DNA of 39,965 bases from positions 1-39,965 of the forward strand of contig CAJQNF010000064.1 in assembly GCA_905479625.1 (NCBI GenBank), in the 5' to 3' direction. Position 1 is the first letter of the stretch, and each line of letters starts with the position of its first letter. The position numbers were made by a program, and so were the translations under genes. Shown here piece by piece: positions 25,588 to 35,219 of this stretch. The notes below the pieces were generated by a model, which ran no database searches, had not been told where the DNA came from, and worked only from the letters and a program-made list of their open reading frames with translations. Source of the stretch: an uncultured Flavobacteriaceae bacterium. GTDB lineage: Bacteria > Bacteroidota > Bacteroidia > Flavobacteriales > Flavobacteriaceae.

Positions 25588-26196
25588 TCAATTGATCTCA
25601 ATCGCGTTGAGGATAAAATCAGCCACCTGCGTTTTACCTTTTTTCTTGATCATTTCAAATTCATCATTACCAGCACCGATGAAATCCATCATAAGTGGTG
25701 AAGCCACATGAGGAAACACACTCAAAGCAAAGATATTGATCATCAATTGCTTTGGGTTTATTTTTCTAATTCGCCCCTTCTCAATCTCACTTTCAATTTG
25801 CTGATAAAATTTAGAAGGATCCGGCATTCTAAGGTTTACGATAAATTCTGTGGCAAAATCTGTCTTTGAATTTAGTTTTCTGATCAGTCCCAAGGGAAGA
25901 AAGTGGTAGTCATTAATAAAAGTGACATAGTTATGGATGAAATGTCTAATTTTTTCTCGTACCGGCATCTCACCATCCATAATGTCCTGGAGCTGAGGCG
26001 CAATTCTTCCATATAGTTCAAGAAAAACATGTTTAAACACGTCATCTTTATTATCAAAATAAGTACGCAGTTCTTTTTTGCTGATACCTGTCGCCTTAGC
26101 GATAGAGCTCATACTGGTTTGCTTAAATCCATTGTCTTGAAATTCGACAATAGCAACGTCAATAGCTTTCAGCTTGTTTGGGGGAAAATTGCTCAT
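25588..26196 (-). CDS. TetR/AcrR family transcriptional regulator
   Basis: 202-residue regulator with an N-terminal helix-turn-helix (residues about 8-52; TSMSSIAKATGISKKELRTYF is the recognition region) and a C-terminal ligand-binding domain. TetR proteins usually repress efflux or metabolic genes. It is the last gene on the strand after the metal-efflux genes (126-232 bases from the adaptor), so it may regulate them. The start at ATG 26196 is chosen because the DNA-binding domain follows it; the longer frame would translate an AAAC repeat. The repeat directly abuts this start codon. Confidence 0.88.
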   Translation of the reverse strand: MSNFPPNKLKAIDVAIVEFQDNGFKQTSMSSIAKATGISKKELRTYFDNKDDVFKHVFLELYGRIAPQLQDIMDGEMPVREKIRHFIHNYVTFINDYHFLPLGLIRKLNSKTDFATEFIVNLRMPDPSKFYQQIESEIEKGRIRKINPKQLMINIFALSVFPHVASPLMMDFIGAGNDEFEMIKKKGKTQVADFILNAIEIN

Positions 26197-26215
26197 TTGT
26201 TTGTTTGTTTGTTTA
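26197..26215 (-). repeat. AAAC tetranucleotide tract at the tetR start codon
   Basis: On the minus strand the bases immediately before ATG are about four and a half copies of AAAC (TAAACAAACAAACAAACAA). A slippage-prone tract in the ribosome-landing region could alter the leader length. The tract is short, so the effect may be small. Confidence 0.7.
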
Positions 26216-26272
26216 TGTATGTTGATATAAATGTAGAAAATTATTTTACACAACCAAAGAAATTAACATGTC

Positions 26273-26284
26273 CTTAATATTAAG
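26273..26284. promoter_or_regulatory. 12-bp palindrome upstream of tetR
   Basis: CTTAATATTAAG is a perfect palindrome 77 bases upstream of the tetR start. It could be an operator for autoregulation, but AT-rich palindromes of this length occur by chance. Confidence 0.25.
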
Positions 26285-26321
26285 TTTTTAATAAGATGAG
26301 CACATTTTACATCTGAGATAT

Positions 26322-27472
26322 TTATAGATCCATGAATAAATGACTACCTTCAACTAGATATTTTCCGTTAGCATCAAGCCGGTCATGATTCTTGATCATG
26401 ATGATATCTCCTGAGACCTCTCCTGTTTCTACTTTATTTTTTCAAGAAGGTAAGTATCCTTTTCACCAGGTTTTATAAGCACAATGTATGCCAACCCATT
26501 TTTCTCAATGACAGCTTTATTTAAAATCCCCATTCCGGAAGATTCATTTGTTAAAATTGAAGCCTGAACGAACATACCTGGAATGAATCCTTCATCATGT
26601 GGCTCATCTATATGGGCATGAACCATTACAGTTCTGTCGCTACCAATTGATTTCCCTATTAGATGTATACTACCTTTGAACTGTTTTGAACCTGATTCAG
26701 GCAGGCTAAAAAATACCGTTTGCCCTTTTTTAATATTGAACACATCCTTTTCAAATATTTTTAATTCAAGATGTAGATGATCCGTATTCACTATGGCCAT
26801 AATTTCGTCTGAAGAGGAAACATAAGAACCTGTTGTGCTATTGATATCAGTAATATCACCTGAAATGGGTGCAAAAATCTTCGAAACTGACGTTAAATTT
26901 CCAGACTCTACTTGAGCCGGGTCTATTTGCAATAACTCAAGTTTCTTTTTAAGACCTTTATAAGTGGCCAGGGTGATTTTAAAGTCACTCTGTGCTTTTA
27001 AAAATGATTTTTCTGATGATATTTTTTCGTTGAACAATTCCTGTTGCCTTTCATAATCTGATTTTAAAAATACCAACTGTTCTTTGGCTTCCAAATACTG
27101 CTGCTCAAGCTCAAGGAATTTAATATTTTCAATGGTTAACAATAATTGTCCCTTTTTCACCTGATCACCTATAAGTAAAGGAGAACTCTTGATATAACCT
27201 CCTATCTGAGCACTTATTACTGCCCTTCCATTTGGCGGTACATCTATAACTCCAGTAGAAGATATTCTTGCACCAAAAGAATGCTCCACAAGTGAAGTCA
27301 TACTCAATGACTCATTTTCATATTCGTCAATAGAGATCTTAATCACATCCGTTTCGAAAACAACTTTCTCTTTTTCCTGTACATCCGAACTTTCATTTTT
27401 ACTTGTTGATTTCGAGCAATTCAAAAATGTCAAAGCAATAATAGCGATTGTATATAGTTTGATAAAATTCAT
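26322..27472 (-). pseudogene. RND efflux periplasmic adaptor lipoprotein (CusB/HlyD type), C-terminal frameshift
   Basis: Membrane-fusion protein linking the RND pump to its outer-membrane channel. The uninterrupted frame is 26429-27472 (347 aa). A lipobox ending LNC (Cys near residue 19) predicts a lipoprotein. A barrel-sandwich hybrid half (GGYIKSSPLLIGDQVKKGQ), an alpha-hairpin and a second lipoyl half (FAPISGDITDINSTTG) follow. The frame stops at TAG 26431-26429 right after LLEKIK. One base out of frame the family-typical C-terminus continues for 37 codons (VETGEVSGDIIMIKNHDRL, then KYLVEG) to TAA 26324-26322. Adding one A in the A-rich run at 26433-26442 restores it. The protein may still work, as the core is intact. 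The start is ATG 27472; the upstream TTG is not needed. Confidence 0.8.
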
Positions 27473-27482
27473 TTGCAATAGC

Positions 27483-30400
27483 TTAAAGTGTTAAATAATT
27501 TATTTCCAGAACTATTTGATTATATGTATTGAGGTTGTTTAAATAATCCAGCAATATTTCGAGCGCATTTTCCATACTTTGTATATATTGAAAAAAATTG
27601 ATCTCACCAGATTCGTAGCTGGTTTTCGCTGTTTTGAAAATCTCCTGAGAGAGTTGTTCTCCTTCCTCTTGATAGTAAATCAATGCTTCGTCGTATTTTT
27701 TAAGTTGTGCATACAACTCTGCTTGTTTGGCATTTATTCGAATTCTATACTCACTTTCCTGGTTATCCAACACCTCCTGAGCGATTTTTGAAGCTTTTAT
27801 TTTCGCTGCATTACCACTGAATAAAATCGGAATTTTCAATCCTATCTGGTAGCCATTTAGATTCTCATCTAAGCTAGCATTTGATCCGATAAAATAATTC
27901 AATGTAATATCTGGCAAAAGACTCTGTGAGGCAACATTCTTTTCTGCTAGAAACAGATCTTTCTTATTTTTAAAGTAGTATAAACCCGGATTCTCTTCCA
28001 AATTTATCTGTTTGACATCTAATTTAATGAGCGGAACCTTTTTCACTGTAAATTCCTGATCTGCCTGAACCACTTCCTTTAATCCCATTAGTGCCGAAGC
28101 CACATCTTGCTGAGATTGTTTATGTAGCATCTGTAGTTGTTTTTGCTTCGCTTGTGCAGTAATCTTTTCCAAGTAATTGCTGTCACCTGTTTCAAACTTG
28201 CGTTTGGCAGCATAGGCAAAAGTTCTATAAAAACTATCCAAACGTTGCAGCACTGTTTCCCTTTCTAATTCATATTGCAAAAGATAAAACCTGGATAAAA
28301 CTTTTTGCTCCAATTGCCATTTTTTAATACTAAAAGAATTATTCTCCATTTCATACCTGGCCTTATTCACTTTTTTCCCAGCAAAATAGCGTGTTGGAAA
28401 AAGAAAATCCTGTTCCACTCCAAACACCTTCAATGGTTGATTATTATAAGCAATATTGTTTTCGTCATAGTGATAATACAGTTGGGTTTTATCAAAAGTA
28501 AAGGCATCACTGATTAAAGCATCTGCCTGATCCACCTGAAGTGATGAAGCCTTTAGGCCGGCATTACTCTCCATAGCCAATGCTGAAATTTCTTCCAAGC
28601 CCAAACTTTGAACTTCTTGTGATGTTCCATAAAAACTACTTAAACCAATTAAAGTGATCACTAATAAATTTGAAGCTCTTGTCGGTTTTAAATGCAACTT
28701 TTTACTGAATATTGAATACAATAAAGGCAGTATAATCATAGTCAAAAGTGTAGAGGATACTAAGCCTCCTATCACTACTGTTGCCAAAGGTCTTTGCACT
28801 TCAGCTCCCGCTCCAGTGGAGATGGCCATTGGTAAAAATCCAAGAGCAGCAGCCATGGCAGTCAATATAACGGGTCTTAACCTCTCCGTTGTTCCCTGAA
28901 TAATTATTTTGTTTATATCTGTCATCCCATTTTCTTTTAATTCTTTAAAATGTTCTATCAGCACAATACCATTAAGCACTGCGATACCAAATAGGGCAAT
29001 AAAACCCACGCCTGCGGAGATACTAAAAGGCATGTTCCGGAACCATAAAAGCAGCACCCCACCTACGGCAGCCAAGGGGATTGCCGTAAAGATCATAAAA
29101 GCTTCACGAGTCGAGCCAAAGGCAAAAAAGAGTAATAGAAAAATTAAGGTCAAGGCTATAGGGACCGCAATCTTCAATCTGGCCTTAGCCCTTTGTAAAT
29201 TTTCAAACTGTCCTCCATATGAAATCATATAACCAGGCGGCAGTTTGATATCACTTTCTATAAGCTGTTGTACGTCTTCGATGACAGACTGCAGGTCACG
29301 ATTCCTTACATTTATGGCCACAACAATTCTTCTTTTGGTGTTGTCTCTGGAGATTTTGGCAGGACCTTCGGTATAATCAATATTGGCCAGCTCTTGCAGA
29401 GGGACTTTAAAGCCCATCGGAGTATCAATAAAAAGATGATGCAGATTTGAAATATCACCCCTGTGTTCTTTATCGAGTCTAATGACCAGGTCAAAACTTT
29501 TTTCTTCTTCAAAAACATGTCCAACCACTGCTCCCGCAAATCCCATCGAAATCATATCATTAACCTCTTGAATATTCAACCCATACCTTGCGATTTTATT
29601 TCTATCATATTGAATCTTCATTTGGGGCAGGCCTTCTATTTTTTCAACAGTAATATCCGAAGCCCCTTCAATGTGCTGCACAAGCTTACTGACCTCGTTT
29701 GCCTTTGCTGCCAATACCTCCAAATCATTACCAAAAATCTTAATGGCTATATCTGATTTAACCCCGGTAATCAGTTCATTAAATCTCATTTCTATAGGTT
29801 GTGTGAATTCCAATTCCATCCCCGGAATAACCTCAAGTGCTCTCTTAAATTCCTCAGCCAGTTCATCTTTTGTACTTGCCGAGATCCATTCTTTTTTAGG
29901 TTTAAGTTTAATGATTACATCACTTTCTTCCATTGACATTGGATCCGTAGGAATTTCTGCGGCCCCGATTCGACTGACCACCTGATCTACTTCTGGAAAG
30001 TTTTCAAGCAATATCTTTTCAATTCTTGTGGTAATTTCTATCGTTTTGCTTAAAGAAGTCCCCGTTTCCAATACCGGTTGTATTACAAAATCGCCTTCAT
30101 CAAGGGTAGGCACAAATTCTCCACCCATTTTTGAAAACAATGAAATGGCCACAATAAGCAGTAACAGCGCCATAGTGATAACAAGCTTTTTGAATTTCAG
30201 CGCCCAAACAATACTGGGTTCATAGAGCCTCTTGATCAGGATCATTATTTTCTCACTTATATGAGTTTTGCTTCTTTTTACGGGTTTTATAAAAATCGCA
30301 GACATGACAGGAATATAAGTAAGGCCGAAGATCATCGCTCCAATTAAGGCAAAACTAAACGTAAGGGCCATTGGTCTGAACATCTTACCTTCTACTCCAC

Positions 30401-31811
30401 TTAATGACAATATTGGAATAAATACAATTAGGATGATCAATTGCCCGAATATGGCTGAATTCATCATTTTGGAAGCAGCTTCAGCAGTTATTTCACTTAT
30501 CCTGAATTTTTTTTCTTCATTTCCTAAAGCCATCAATTCCTTTTGGCTTGAAGCAAGTTTAAAAGCAATAAATTCAACGATAATTACAGAACCATCGATA
30601 ATGATTCCGAAATCAATGGCGCCAAGGCTCATCAAATTGGCATCGACATGAAAAATATTCATCAGCGAAATGGCAAAAAGAAGTGTCATGGGAATCATTG
30701 AGGCCACCACCAAGCCTGATCTGAGATTTCCCAACAGTAATACAACAACAAAAATCACTATTAAACATCCTAAAATAAGGTTCTCAGCTACAGTAAATGA
30801 GGTTCTCTCAATTAGTTCGCTTCTTTCCAAAAAAGCGTTAATAACGACTCCTTCAGGTAAGGTTCCTGAGATTTCCTCCACTCTTGCCTTCACATCTTCA
30901 ATTACTTTTTTTGAATTTCCATCCTTGAGCATCATCACTTGCCCAAGAACCTTTTCACCTTGACCATTTCCGGTAATGGCACCGAATCTAATAGCGCTTC
31001 CATAGCCTACTTCTGCAACATCTCTAATAAATATTGATAGCCCGTTTACATTCTTAACTGATATGTTCCTGATATCATCAAGATCAGTAACAAGGCCTTC
31101 TCCTCTTATAAAATAGGCTTTATCATTTTTTTCAATATAAGCCCCTCCGGCAATTGAGTTATTACTTTGTAAGGCCCTATAGACTTCACTTGTAGTAACA
31201 TCCATAGCATTCAATTTTTCTGTATTGATGGCTACTTCATATTGTTTTAAAAAACCACCCCAGGTATTAACCTCAATAACTCCTGAAATTCCTGACAGCT
31301 GTCTTTTAACAATCCAATCCTGGATAGACCGTAATTCTGTTACGCTGTACTTAGACTCAAAACCGGGCGCTACATCAAGTACATATTGATAAATCTCTCC
31401 TAAACCCGTGGTGATGGGCCCCATTTCCGGTTGTCCAAAACCTGTAGGAATTTTTTCGCTTGCCGACAGGATTTTTTCAGAGATCAACTGCCTTGGTAAA
31501 TAGGTACCCATGGCGTCTTCAAATACTATTGTGACAACCGAAAGACCAAATTTTGAAACCGATCTGATTTCCTCAACCCCTGGAAGATTAGCCATTTCCA
31601 ATTCTATAGGATACGTAATAAATTGTTCAATATCTTCAGTAGAGAGGTTTCTAGATGTAGTGATCACCTGTACTTGATTATTAGTGACATCAGGTACGGC
31701 TCCAATATGAATCTTGGTCAGCGAGTACAGTCCAAAACCTATTACTAAAAAAGTAAAAATAAAAACGGTCAACCTGTTCTTGAGGCTAAAATTGATAATG
31801 TTAGTCAGCAT
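27483..31811 (-). CDS. CusA/CzcA heavy-metal RND pump fused to a TolC-type channel
   Basis: 1442-residue fusion. Residues 1 to about 1040 are a heavy-metal-efflux RND pump with twelve transmembrane helices; the proton-relay residues Asp400, Asp406 and Glu413 lie in DFGIIIDGSVIIVE and match the CzcA spacing. Residues about 1066-1442 are a TolC/CzcC-type outer-membrane factor with long helices. The joint (about 1045-1065) is a hydrophobic stretch ending GTSQ that looks like a signal peptide. The pump exports metal cations such as Cu(I)/Ag(I), Zn, Co or Cd; the metal cannot be fixed. It follows the small exported protein and precedes the adaptor (10 bases). Confidence 0.93.
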   Translation of the reverse strand: MLTNIINFSLKNRLTVFIFTFLVIGFGLYSLTKIHIGAVPDVTNNQVQVITTSRNLSTEDIEQFITYPIELEMANLPGVEEIRSVSKFGLSVVTIVFEDAMGTYLPRQLISEKILSASEKIPTGFGQPEMGPITTGLGEIYQYVLDVAPGFESKYSVTELRSIQDWIVKRQLSGISGVIEVNTWGGFLKQYEVAINTEKLNAMDVTTSEVYRALQSNNSIAGGAYIEKNDKAYFIRGEGLVTDLDDIRNISVKNVNGLSIFIRDVAEVGYGSAIRFGAITGNGQGEKVLGQVMMLKDGNSKKVIEDVKARVEEISGTLPEGVVINAFLERSELIERTSFTVAENLILGCLIVIFVVVLLLGNLRSGLVVASMIPMTLLFAISLMNIFHVDANLMSLGAIDFGIIIDGSVIIVEFIAFKLASSQKELMALGNEEKKFRISEITAEAASKMMNSAIFGQLIILIVFIPILSLSGVEGKMFRPMALTFSFALIGAMIFGLTYIPVMSAIFIKPVKRSKTHISEKIMILIKRLYEPSIVWALKFKKLVITMALLLLIVAISLFSKMGGEFVPTLDEGDFVIQPVLETGTSLSKTIEITTRIEKILLENFPEVDQVVSRIGAAEIPTDPMSMEESDVIIKLKPKKEWISASTKDELAEEFKRALEVIPGMELEFTQPIEMRFNELITGVKSDIAIKIFGNDLEVLAAKANEVSKLVQHIEGASDITVEKIEGLPQMKIQYDRNKIARYGLNIQEVNDMISMGFAGAVVGHVFEEEKSFDLVIRLDKEHRGDISNLHHLFIDTPMGFKVPLQELANIDYTEGPAKISRDNTKRRIVVAINVRNRDLQSVIEDVQQLIESDIKLPPGYMISYGGQFENLQRAKARLKIAVPIALTLIFLLLFFAFGSTREAFMIFTAIPLAAVGGVLLLWFRNMPFSISAGVGFIALFGIAVLNGIVLIEHFKELKENGMTDINKIIIQGTTERLRPVILTAMAAALGFLPMAISTGAGAEVQRPLATVVIGGLVSSTLLTMIILPLLYSIFSKKLHLKPTRASNLLVITLIGLSSFYGTSQEVQSLGLEEISALAMESNAGLKASSLQVDQADALISDAFTFDKTQLYYHYDENNIAYNNQPLKVFGVEQDFLFPTRYFAGKKVNKARYEMENNSFSIKKWQLEQKVLSRFYLLQYELERETVLQRLDSFYRTFAYAAKRKFETGDSNYLEKITAQAKQKQLQMLHKQSQQDVASALMGLKEVVQADQEFTVKKVPLIKLDVKQINLEENPGLYYFKNKKDLFLAEKNVASQSLLPDITLNYFIGSNASLDENLNGYQIGLKIPILFSGNAAKIKASKIAQEVLDNQESEYRIRINAKQAELYAQLKKYDEALIYYQEEGEQLSQEIFKTAKTSYESGEINFFQYIQSMENALEILLDYLNNLNTYNQIVLEINYLTL

Positions 31812-31915
31812 AATCGAATATGTAGAAAATTATTCCTTTACGAATGTTTGTAGAATTCCAATAAGTGTGGCAAAATTGACTATTCTGATAAAATCATGGA
31901 AATAGTAAAATTGCT

Positions 31916-32314
31916 TTATGCTAATCTTGGAGGTTGAAAAATATCTGTATTTTTCAAAAAAGAATAAAAATCATCGTAAGTAAAAATGACCTTATTTATA
32001 TAGGTAGGTACCGTAAACACAGTTTTTTCATTAGGAACTTCAGCTACAAACAACTGACCTGAATCAGCGCAAACACCATGGTTAAAGGGTAGGTTTTGAT
32101 GATCAGTGCTGCCATCTTTTTGCTCTTTGTGTTCTTCTACCTTATCACCATAATGCTTAGAAACAAATGAAAAAATGTCATCTCCATATGTTGATTCATG
32201 AAATTCAATATGTTCTAACAGGTTAGCGAGTTTTGTAACATCCATGAGATGAAGATTAAAACTCTGGGAGAGTACAAAAACAGATAATATTAAAGATGTA
32301 GATTTTGCCAACAT
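31916..32314 (-). CDS. Small exported protein of the metal-efflux operon
   Basis: 132-residue protein with an N-terminal hydrophobic signal (about residues 1-20), then a His/Glu/Asp-rich body with motifs such as LLEHIEFHEST and SKHYGDKVEEHKEQ, and a C-terminal DIFQPPRLA. I recognise the plan as one that often accompanies CzcA-like pumps in Bacteroidota, but it has no established name. A periplasmic metal-binding or sensing role is inferred from position and the histidines. ATG 32314 is chosen; the longer frame begins with TTG inside the upstream inverted repeat region. It leads the operon, 104 bases before the pump gene. Confidence 0.65.
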   Translation of the reverse strand: MLAKSTSLILSVFVLSQSFNLHLMDVTKLANLLEHIEFHESTYGDDIFSFVSKHYGDKVEEHKEQKDGSTDHQNLPFNHGVCADSGQLFVAEVPNEKTVFTVPTYINKVIFTYDDFYSFLKNTDIFQPPRLA

Positions 32315-32341
32315 GGTGATCAAAATAACCAATTCATGTAA

Positions 32342-32374
32342 AGTATAAATTTAAGGATTTATTAAATTTATACT
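32342..32374. promoter_or_regulatory. 13-bp perfect inverted repeat before the efflux operon
   Basis: AGTATAAATTTAA and TTAAATTTATACT are perfect mirror arms separated by 7 bases. They sit 27 bases upstream of the operon's first ATG and cover the likely promoter. No T-run follows, so an operator is more likely than a terminator. Confidence 0.55.
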
Positions 32375-32376
32375 GA

Positions 32377-32388
32377 TGACTAAAGTCA
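32377..32388. promoter_or_regulatory. Second palindrome before the efflux operon
   Basis: TGACTAAAGTCA has 5-bp perfect arms around AA and lies 2 bases beyond the 13-bp inverted repeat. The close pair of palindromes suggests a regulator-binding region for the efflux operon. Confidence 0.4.
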
Positions 32389-32423
32389 CATTTCTTAAAA
32401 TATATTATACTAGTTGTATTAGA

Positions 32424-33941
32424 CTACCTAAAAAGAATGCTTATTTGAACTCGAAGTTGTCTTTTGTAATCTTCTTCAAGCCATTTCAAGTAATTCTTTG
32501 AGCTTTTAAGGATACAAAAGGAATATTGCTTGATCCTGTATTCAATTTCATCGTTGAGTTCTCTGGAAAGAATATGTGCATCAAATACGTCTTCGCTGTT
32601 TTCAGCACAGATCTTGGCATGCTGGGCAATCGATTTTTCAAGGACCACTTTTGATTTTGCACCATCGTTCATGGCTTCTTTATATTCCTTTTGAACATTA
32701 AAGACAAAATCATTTGATTTGGAAAACATTTCTTTAATGTTATCCGGCATTTCATATTTAAAATTTCTTTCAATCTCATCATCGCTGATCAGGTTCTCTA
32801 AGAAATAAGAAGGATTCTTAAAAATTAACTGCCAATCGACATCATCTGTCCATAAACCAAATCTGGAAACATTATTTCCAAGATCTAACACTGAAAATTC
32901 TTTCTTCTCATCAAGAACTCTCGATCCACGACCAATCATCTGGAAATACAAGGCCATTGATTTCGTTGCCCTGTTAATGATAATCGATTCTATTGTAGGT
33001 TCATCGAAACCTGTTGTTAGGATTCCAACTGAGGTCAAAATTGCGTCTGGTGTATTTTTAAACCAGTTTAATACCTGTTTACGCTCCTCTTTTGAATTGG
33101 TGTTATCTATATAATTCACCTTGTACCCAGCCCGTTTAAAGATCTCATAAACGTGTCTTGAGGTATGAATACCATTGTTAAAAATAAGTGTTTTTTTACC
33201 TTTACTTGTCGCTTCATAGGCGGCGATCAGTTTAGATTGCATCTCATTCTTAGTATACAATTCTTCCGAAGACTTCACCGTATAATCACCATTTGCACCA
33301 ATTTTTAAGGTGCTTAGATTCACATTATAGTTATAGGTAGTTGCCTGAGCTAAAAATCCCTTTTCTATAAGAGAGGTAATCTTTTCTCCAACAATAAGAT
33401 CTTTATAGATCTCGTGCATTGGTAAATTTATATTCGAACTCAGCGGAGTTGCCGTAACACCTAGAATAAAACATTTTTCAAAATTCTTGAACAATTTTCT
33501 GAAGGAGTTGTAATGAGCCTCATCCACAATAACAAGTCCAATATCCTGTAAATCAGCTTTTTCCTCCTTTATTCTATTGTTAAGGGTTTCTACCATCGCC
33601 ACGAAACAAGAATATTTATCTTCGTTCGTTACTTCCTTTACGGTACTATCGATTACTTTATTATGAACTCCGAATTCGGTAAGCATATTAGAAGTTTGCT
33701 TACTTAATTCAATTCGATGTGTTAATATCAGTACTTTATGATGGTTCTTTTGAATATAGCGACGGGCAATTTCAGAAAATATAACTGTCTTCCCTCCTCC
33801 CGTAGGCAACTGATATAATAAGTTATATTCGGTTGGATTATCATTAATCCGCTGGAAAATCTTATCTATAGCCCCATGTTGGTAATCATATAATTTTTTA
33901 CCAATTATTTTTTCTTCGCTATCAAGTTTCGTCAGCACCAT
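32424..33941 (-). CDS. DEAD/DEAH-box helicase (SF2, type III R-like)
   Basis: 505-residue SF2 helicase with the full core: Walker A PTGGGKT near residue 45, motif II DEAH in VIVDEAHYNS, motif III GVTATP, and motif VI QMIGRGSR. The design resembles the helicase of restriction R subunits, but there is no nuclease domain or neighbouring methylase. The C-terminal 110 residues are helical. Start ATG 33941 is chosen; the longer frame begins with TTG. It is a stand-alone gene between the efflux and leu operons. DNA- or RNA-repair roles are possible. Confidence 0.88.
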   Translation of the reverse strand: MVLTKLDSEEKIIGKKLYDYQHGAIDKIFQRINDNPTEYNLLYQLPTGGGKTVIFSEIARRYIQKNHHKVLILTHRIELSKQTSNMLTEFGVHNKVIDSTVKEVTNEDKYSCFVAMVETLNNRIKEEKADLQDIGLVIVDEAHYNSFRKLFKNFEKCFILGVTATPLSSNINLPMHEIYKDLIVGEKITSLIEKGFLAQATTYNYNVNLSTLKIGANGDYTVKSSEELYTKNEMQSKLIAAYEATSKGKKTLIFNNGIHTSRHVYEIFKRAGYKVNYIDNTNSKEERKQVLNWFKNTPDAILTSVGILTTGFDEPTIESIIINRATKSMALYFQMIGRGSRVLDEKKEFSVLDLGNNVSRFGLWTDDVDWQLIFKNPSYFLENLISDDEIERNFKYEMPDNIKEMFSKSNDFVFNVQKEYKEAMNDGAKSKVVLEKSIAQHAKICAENSEDVFDAHILSRELNDEIEYRIKQYSFCILKSSKNYLKWLEEDYKRQLRVQISILFR

Positions 33942-34075
33942 ATCATTAATTAAACCTTGCAAAAATACTCAATTAAGTAGGTTCTTTAACAATTCTTTGG
34001 ATTAATTTTCAGAAGTTTTCACTTTATACCCATAGAAAGTTGATAATTAAATTTTTAGAGCCGCTAAATTCGAAC

Positions 34076-34107
34076 AAAAAAGCCACTTATCGAAAAGTGG
34101 CTTTTTT
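34076..34107 (-). terminator. Terminator of the leu operon
   Basis: On the minus strand AAAAAGCCACTT pairs with AAGTGGCTTTTT around 5 bases, followed by a T-run. It is about 39 bases after the leuB stop and is symmetric enough to act on both strands. Confidence 0.9.
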
Positions 34108-34145
34108 ACAATTTATGGAGATGATCCCTCGGTTCTAAAATGAGG

Positions 34146-35204
34146 TTAAAGGTTTTCAACTAACCAATCACCAACCTGATTTGTACCGTAAGATTTCTCT
34201 CCGTCAGCAAGATCTTCCGTTACGATTCCTTCCTCTAGGGATTTATTGACTACCGCTCTGATAGCAGCGCCTTCCTCATGTAATCCGAAAGCTGTCTCAA
34301 ACATCATAGCAGCTGATAATACTGTTGCTAAGGGGTTGGCAATGTTTTTACCAGTTGCCTGCGGATAAGACCCATGAATAGGCTCAAAAAGCGATACTTT
34401 AGATCCAACAGAAGCAGATGGCATCAATCCCATCGATCCTGATATTACAGAAGCTTCATCGGTTAAGATATCTCCAAATAGATTTTCTGTGATTAAAACG
34501 TCATATGAATTTGGCCATTGAACCAAGCGCATAGCTACTGCATCTACAAACTCATAAGACACCTCTACTTCAGGATAATCCTTTTCCATTGACTGCACTG
34601 TTTCTCTCCACAGTCTCGAAGTTTCAAGCACATTTGCCTTATCTACACAGCAAAGTTTTTTTCCACGAGTCATGGCCATTTCAAAACCTTTCTTAGCCAA
34701 ACGTTTTACTTCATCTCTTGAATAGACACAATGATCATAGGCAACGTCTCCATTCTGTTCTCTTCCTTTTTTACCGAAATAGATTCCTCCGGTTAATTCT
34801 CTTAAAAATACCAGGTCGGTTCCTTCAATACGCTCTTTTTTCAAAGGTGATTTGTCAATTAAAGAAGGAAAAGTAAAAGTAGGACGAACATTGGCAAACA
34901 AACCCAACTTCTTTCTCATTTTAAGCAGCCCCTGTTCAGGTCTTACTTTTGCTGATGGATCATTATCAAATCGTGGATGACCTATTGCTCCAAATAATAC
35001 TGCGTCAGAGGAAGCACAAATCGCGTGTGTTTCGTCTGGATAAGGATCTCCAACAGCATCAATAGCTGCAGCTCCCGTAAGCGCTGGGTGCCAGCTTATT
35101 TCATGATTGAACTTTTTCGATATAGCATCAGAAACCTTGACAGCTTGTGCTATTACTTCAGGGCCTATACCATCACCGGCCAAAAGGGCAATTTTTAATT
35201 TCAT
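34146..35204 (-). CDS. leuB: 3-isopropylmalate dehydrogenase
   Basis: 352-residue NAD-dependent oxidative decarboxylase of leucine synthesis, converting 3-isopropylmalate to 2-oxoisocaproate. The N-terminal GDGIGPEV, the acidic NLFGDILTDEASVI metal-site segment and the C-terminal FEPIHGSYPQATGKNIANP loop are all present. Length is normal. It is the last gene of leuCDAB, 15 bases after leuA, and is followed by a strong terminator. Confidence 0.96.
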   Translation of the reverse strand: MKLKIALLAGDGIGPEVIAQAVKVSDAISKKFNHEISWHPALTGAAAIDAVGDPYPDETHAICASSDAVLFGAIGHPRFDNDPSAKVRPEQGLLKMRKKLGLFANVRPTFTFPSLIDKSPLKKERIEGTDLVFLRELTGGIYFGKKGREQNGDVAYDHCVYSRDEVKRLAKKGFEMAMTRGKKLCCVDKANVLETSRLWRETVQSMEKDYPEVEVSYEFVDAVAMRLVQWPNSYDVLITENLFGDILTDEASVISGSMGLMPSASVGSKVSLFEPIHGSYPQATGKNIANPLATVLSAAMMFETAFGLHEEGAAIRAVVNKSLEEGIVTEDLADGEKSYGTNQVGDWLVENL

Positions 35205-35219
35205 AAGATTTATTTTACT

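Noticed and set aside
32424-33941. Type III restriction system
   Set aside because: Only a helicase is present. No Mod methylase and no nuclease domain can be seen.
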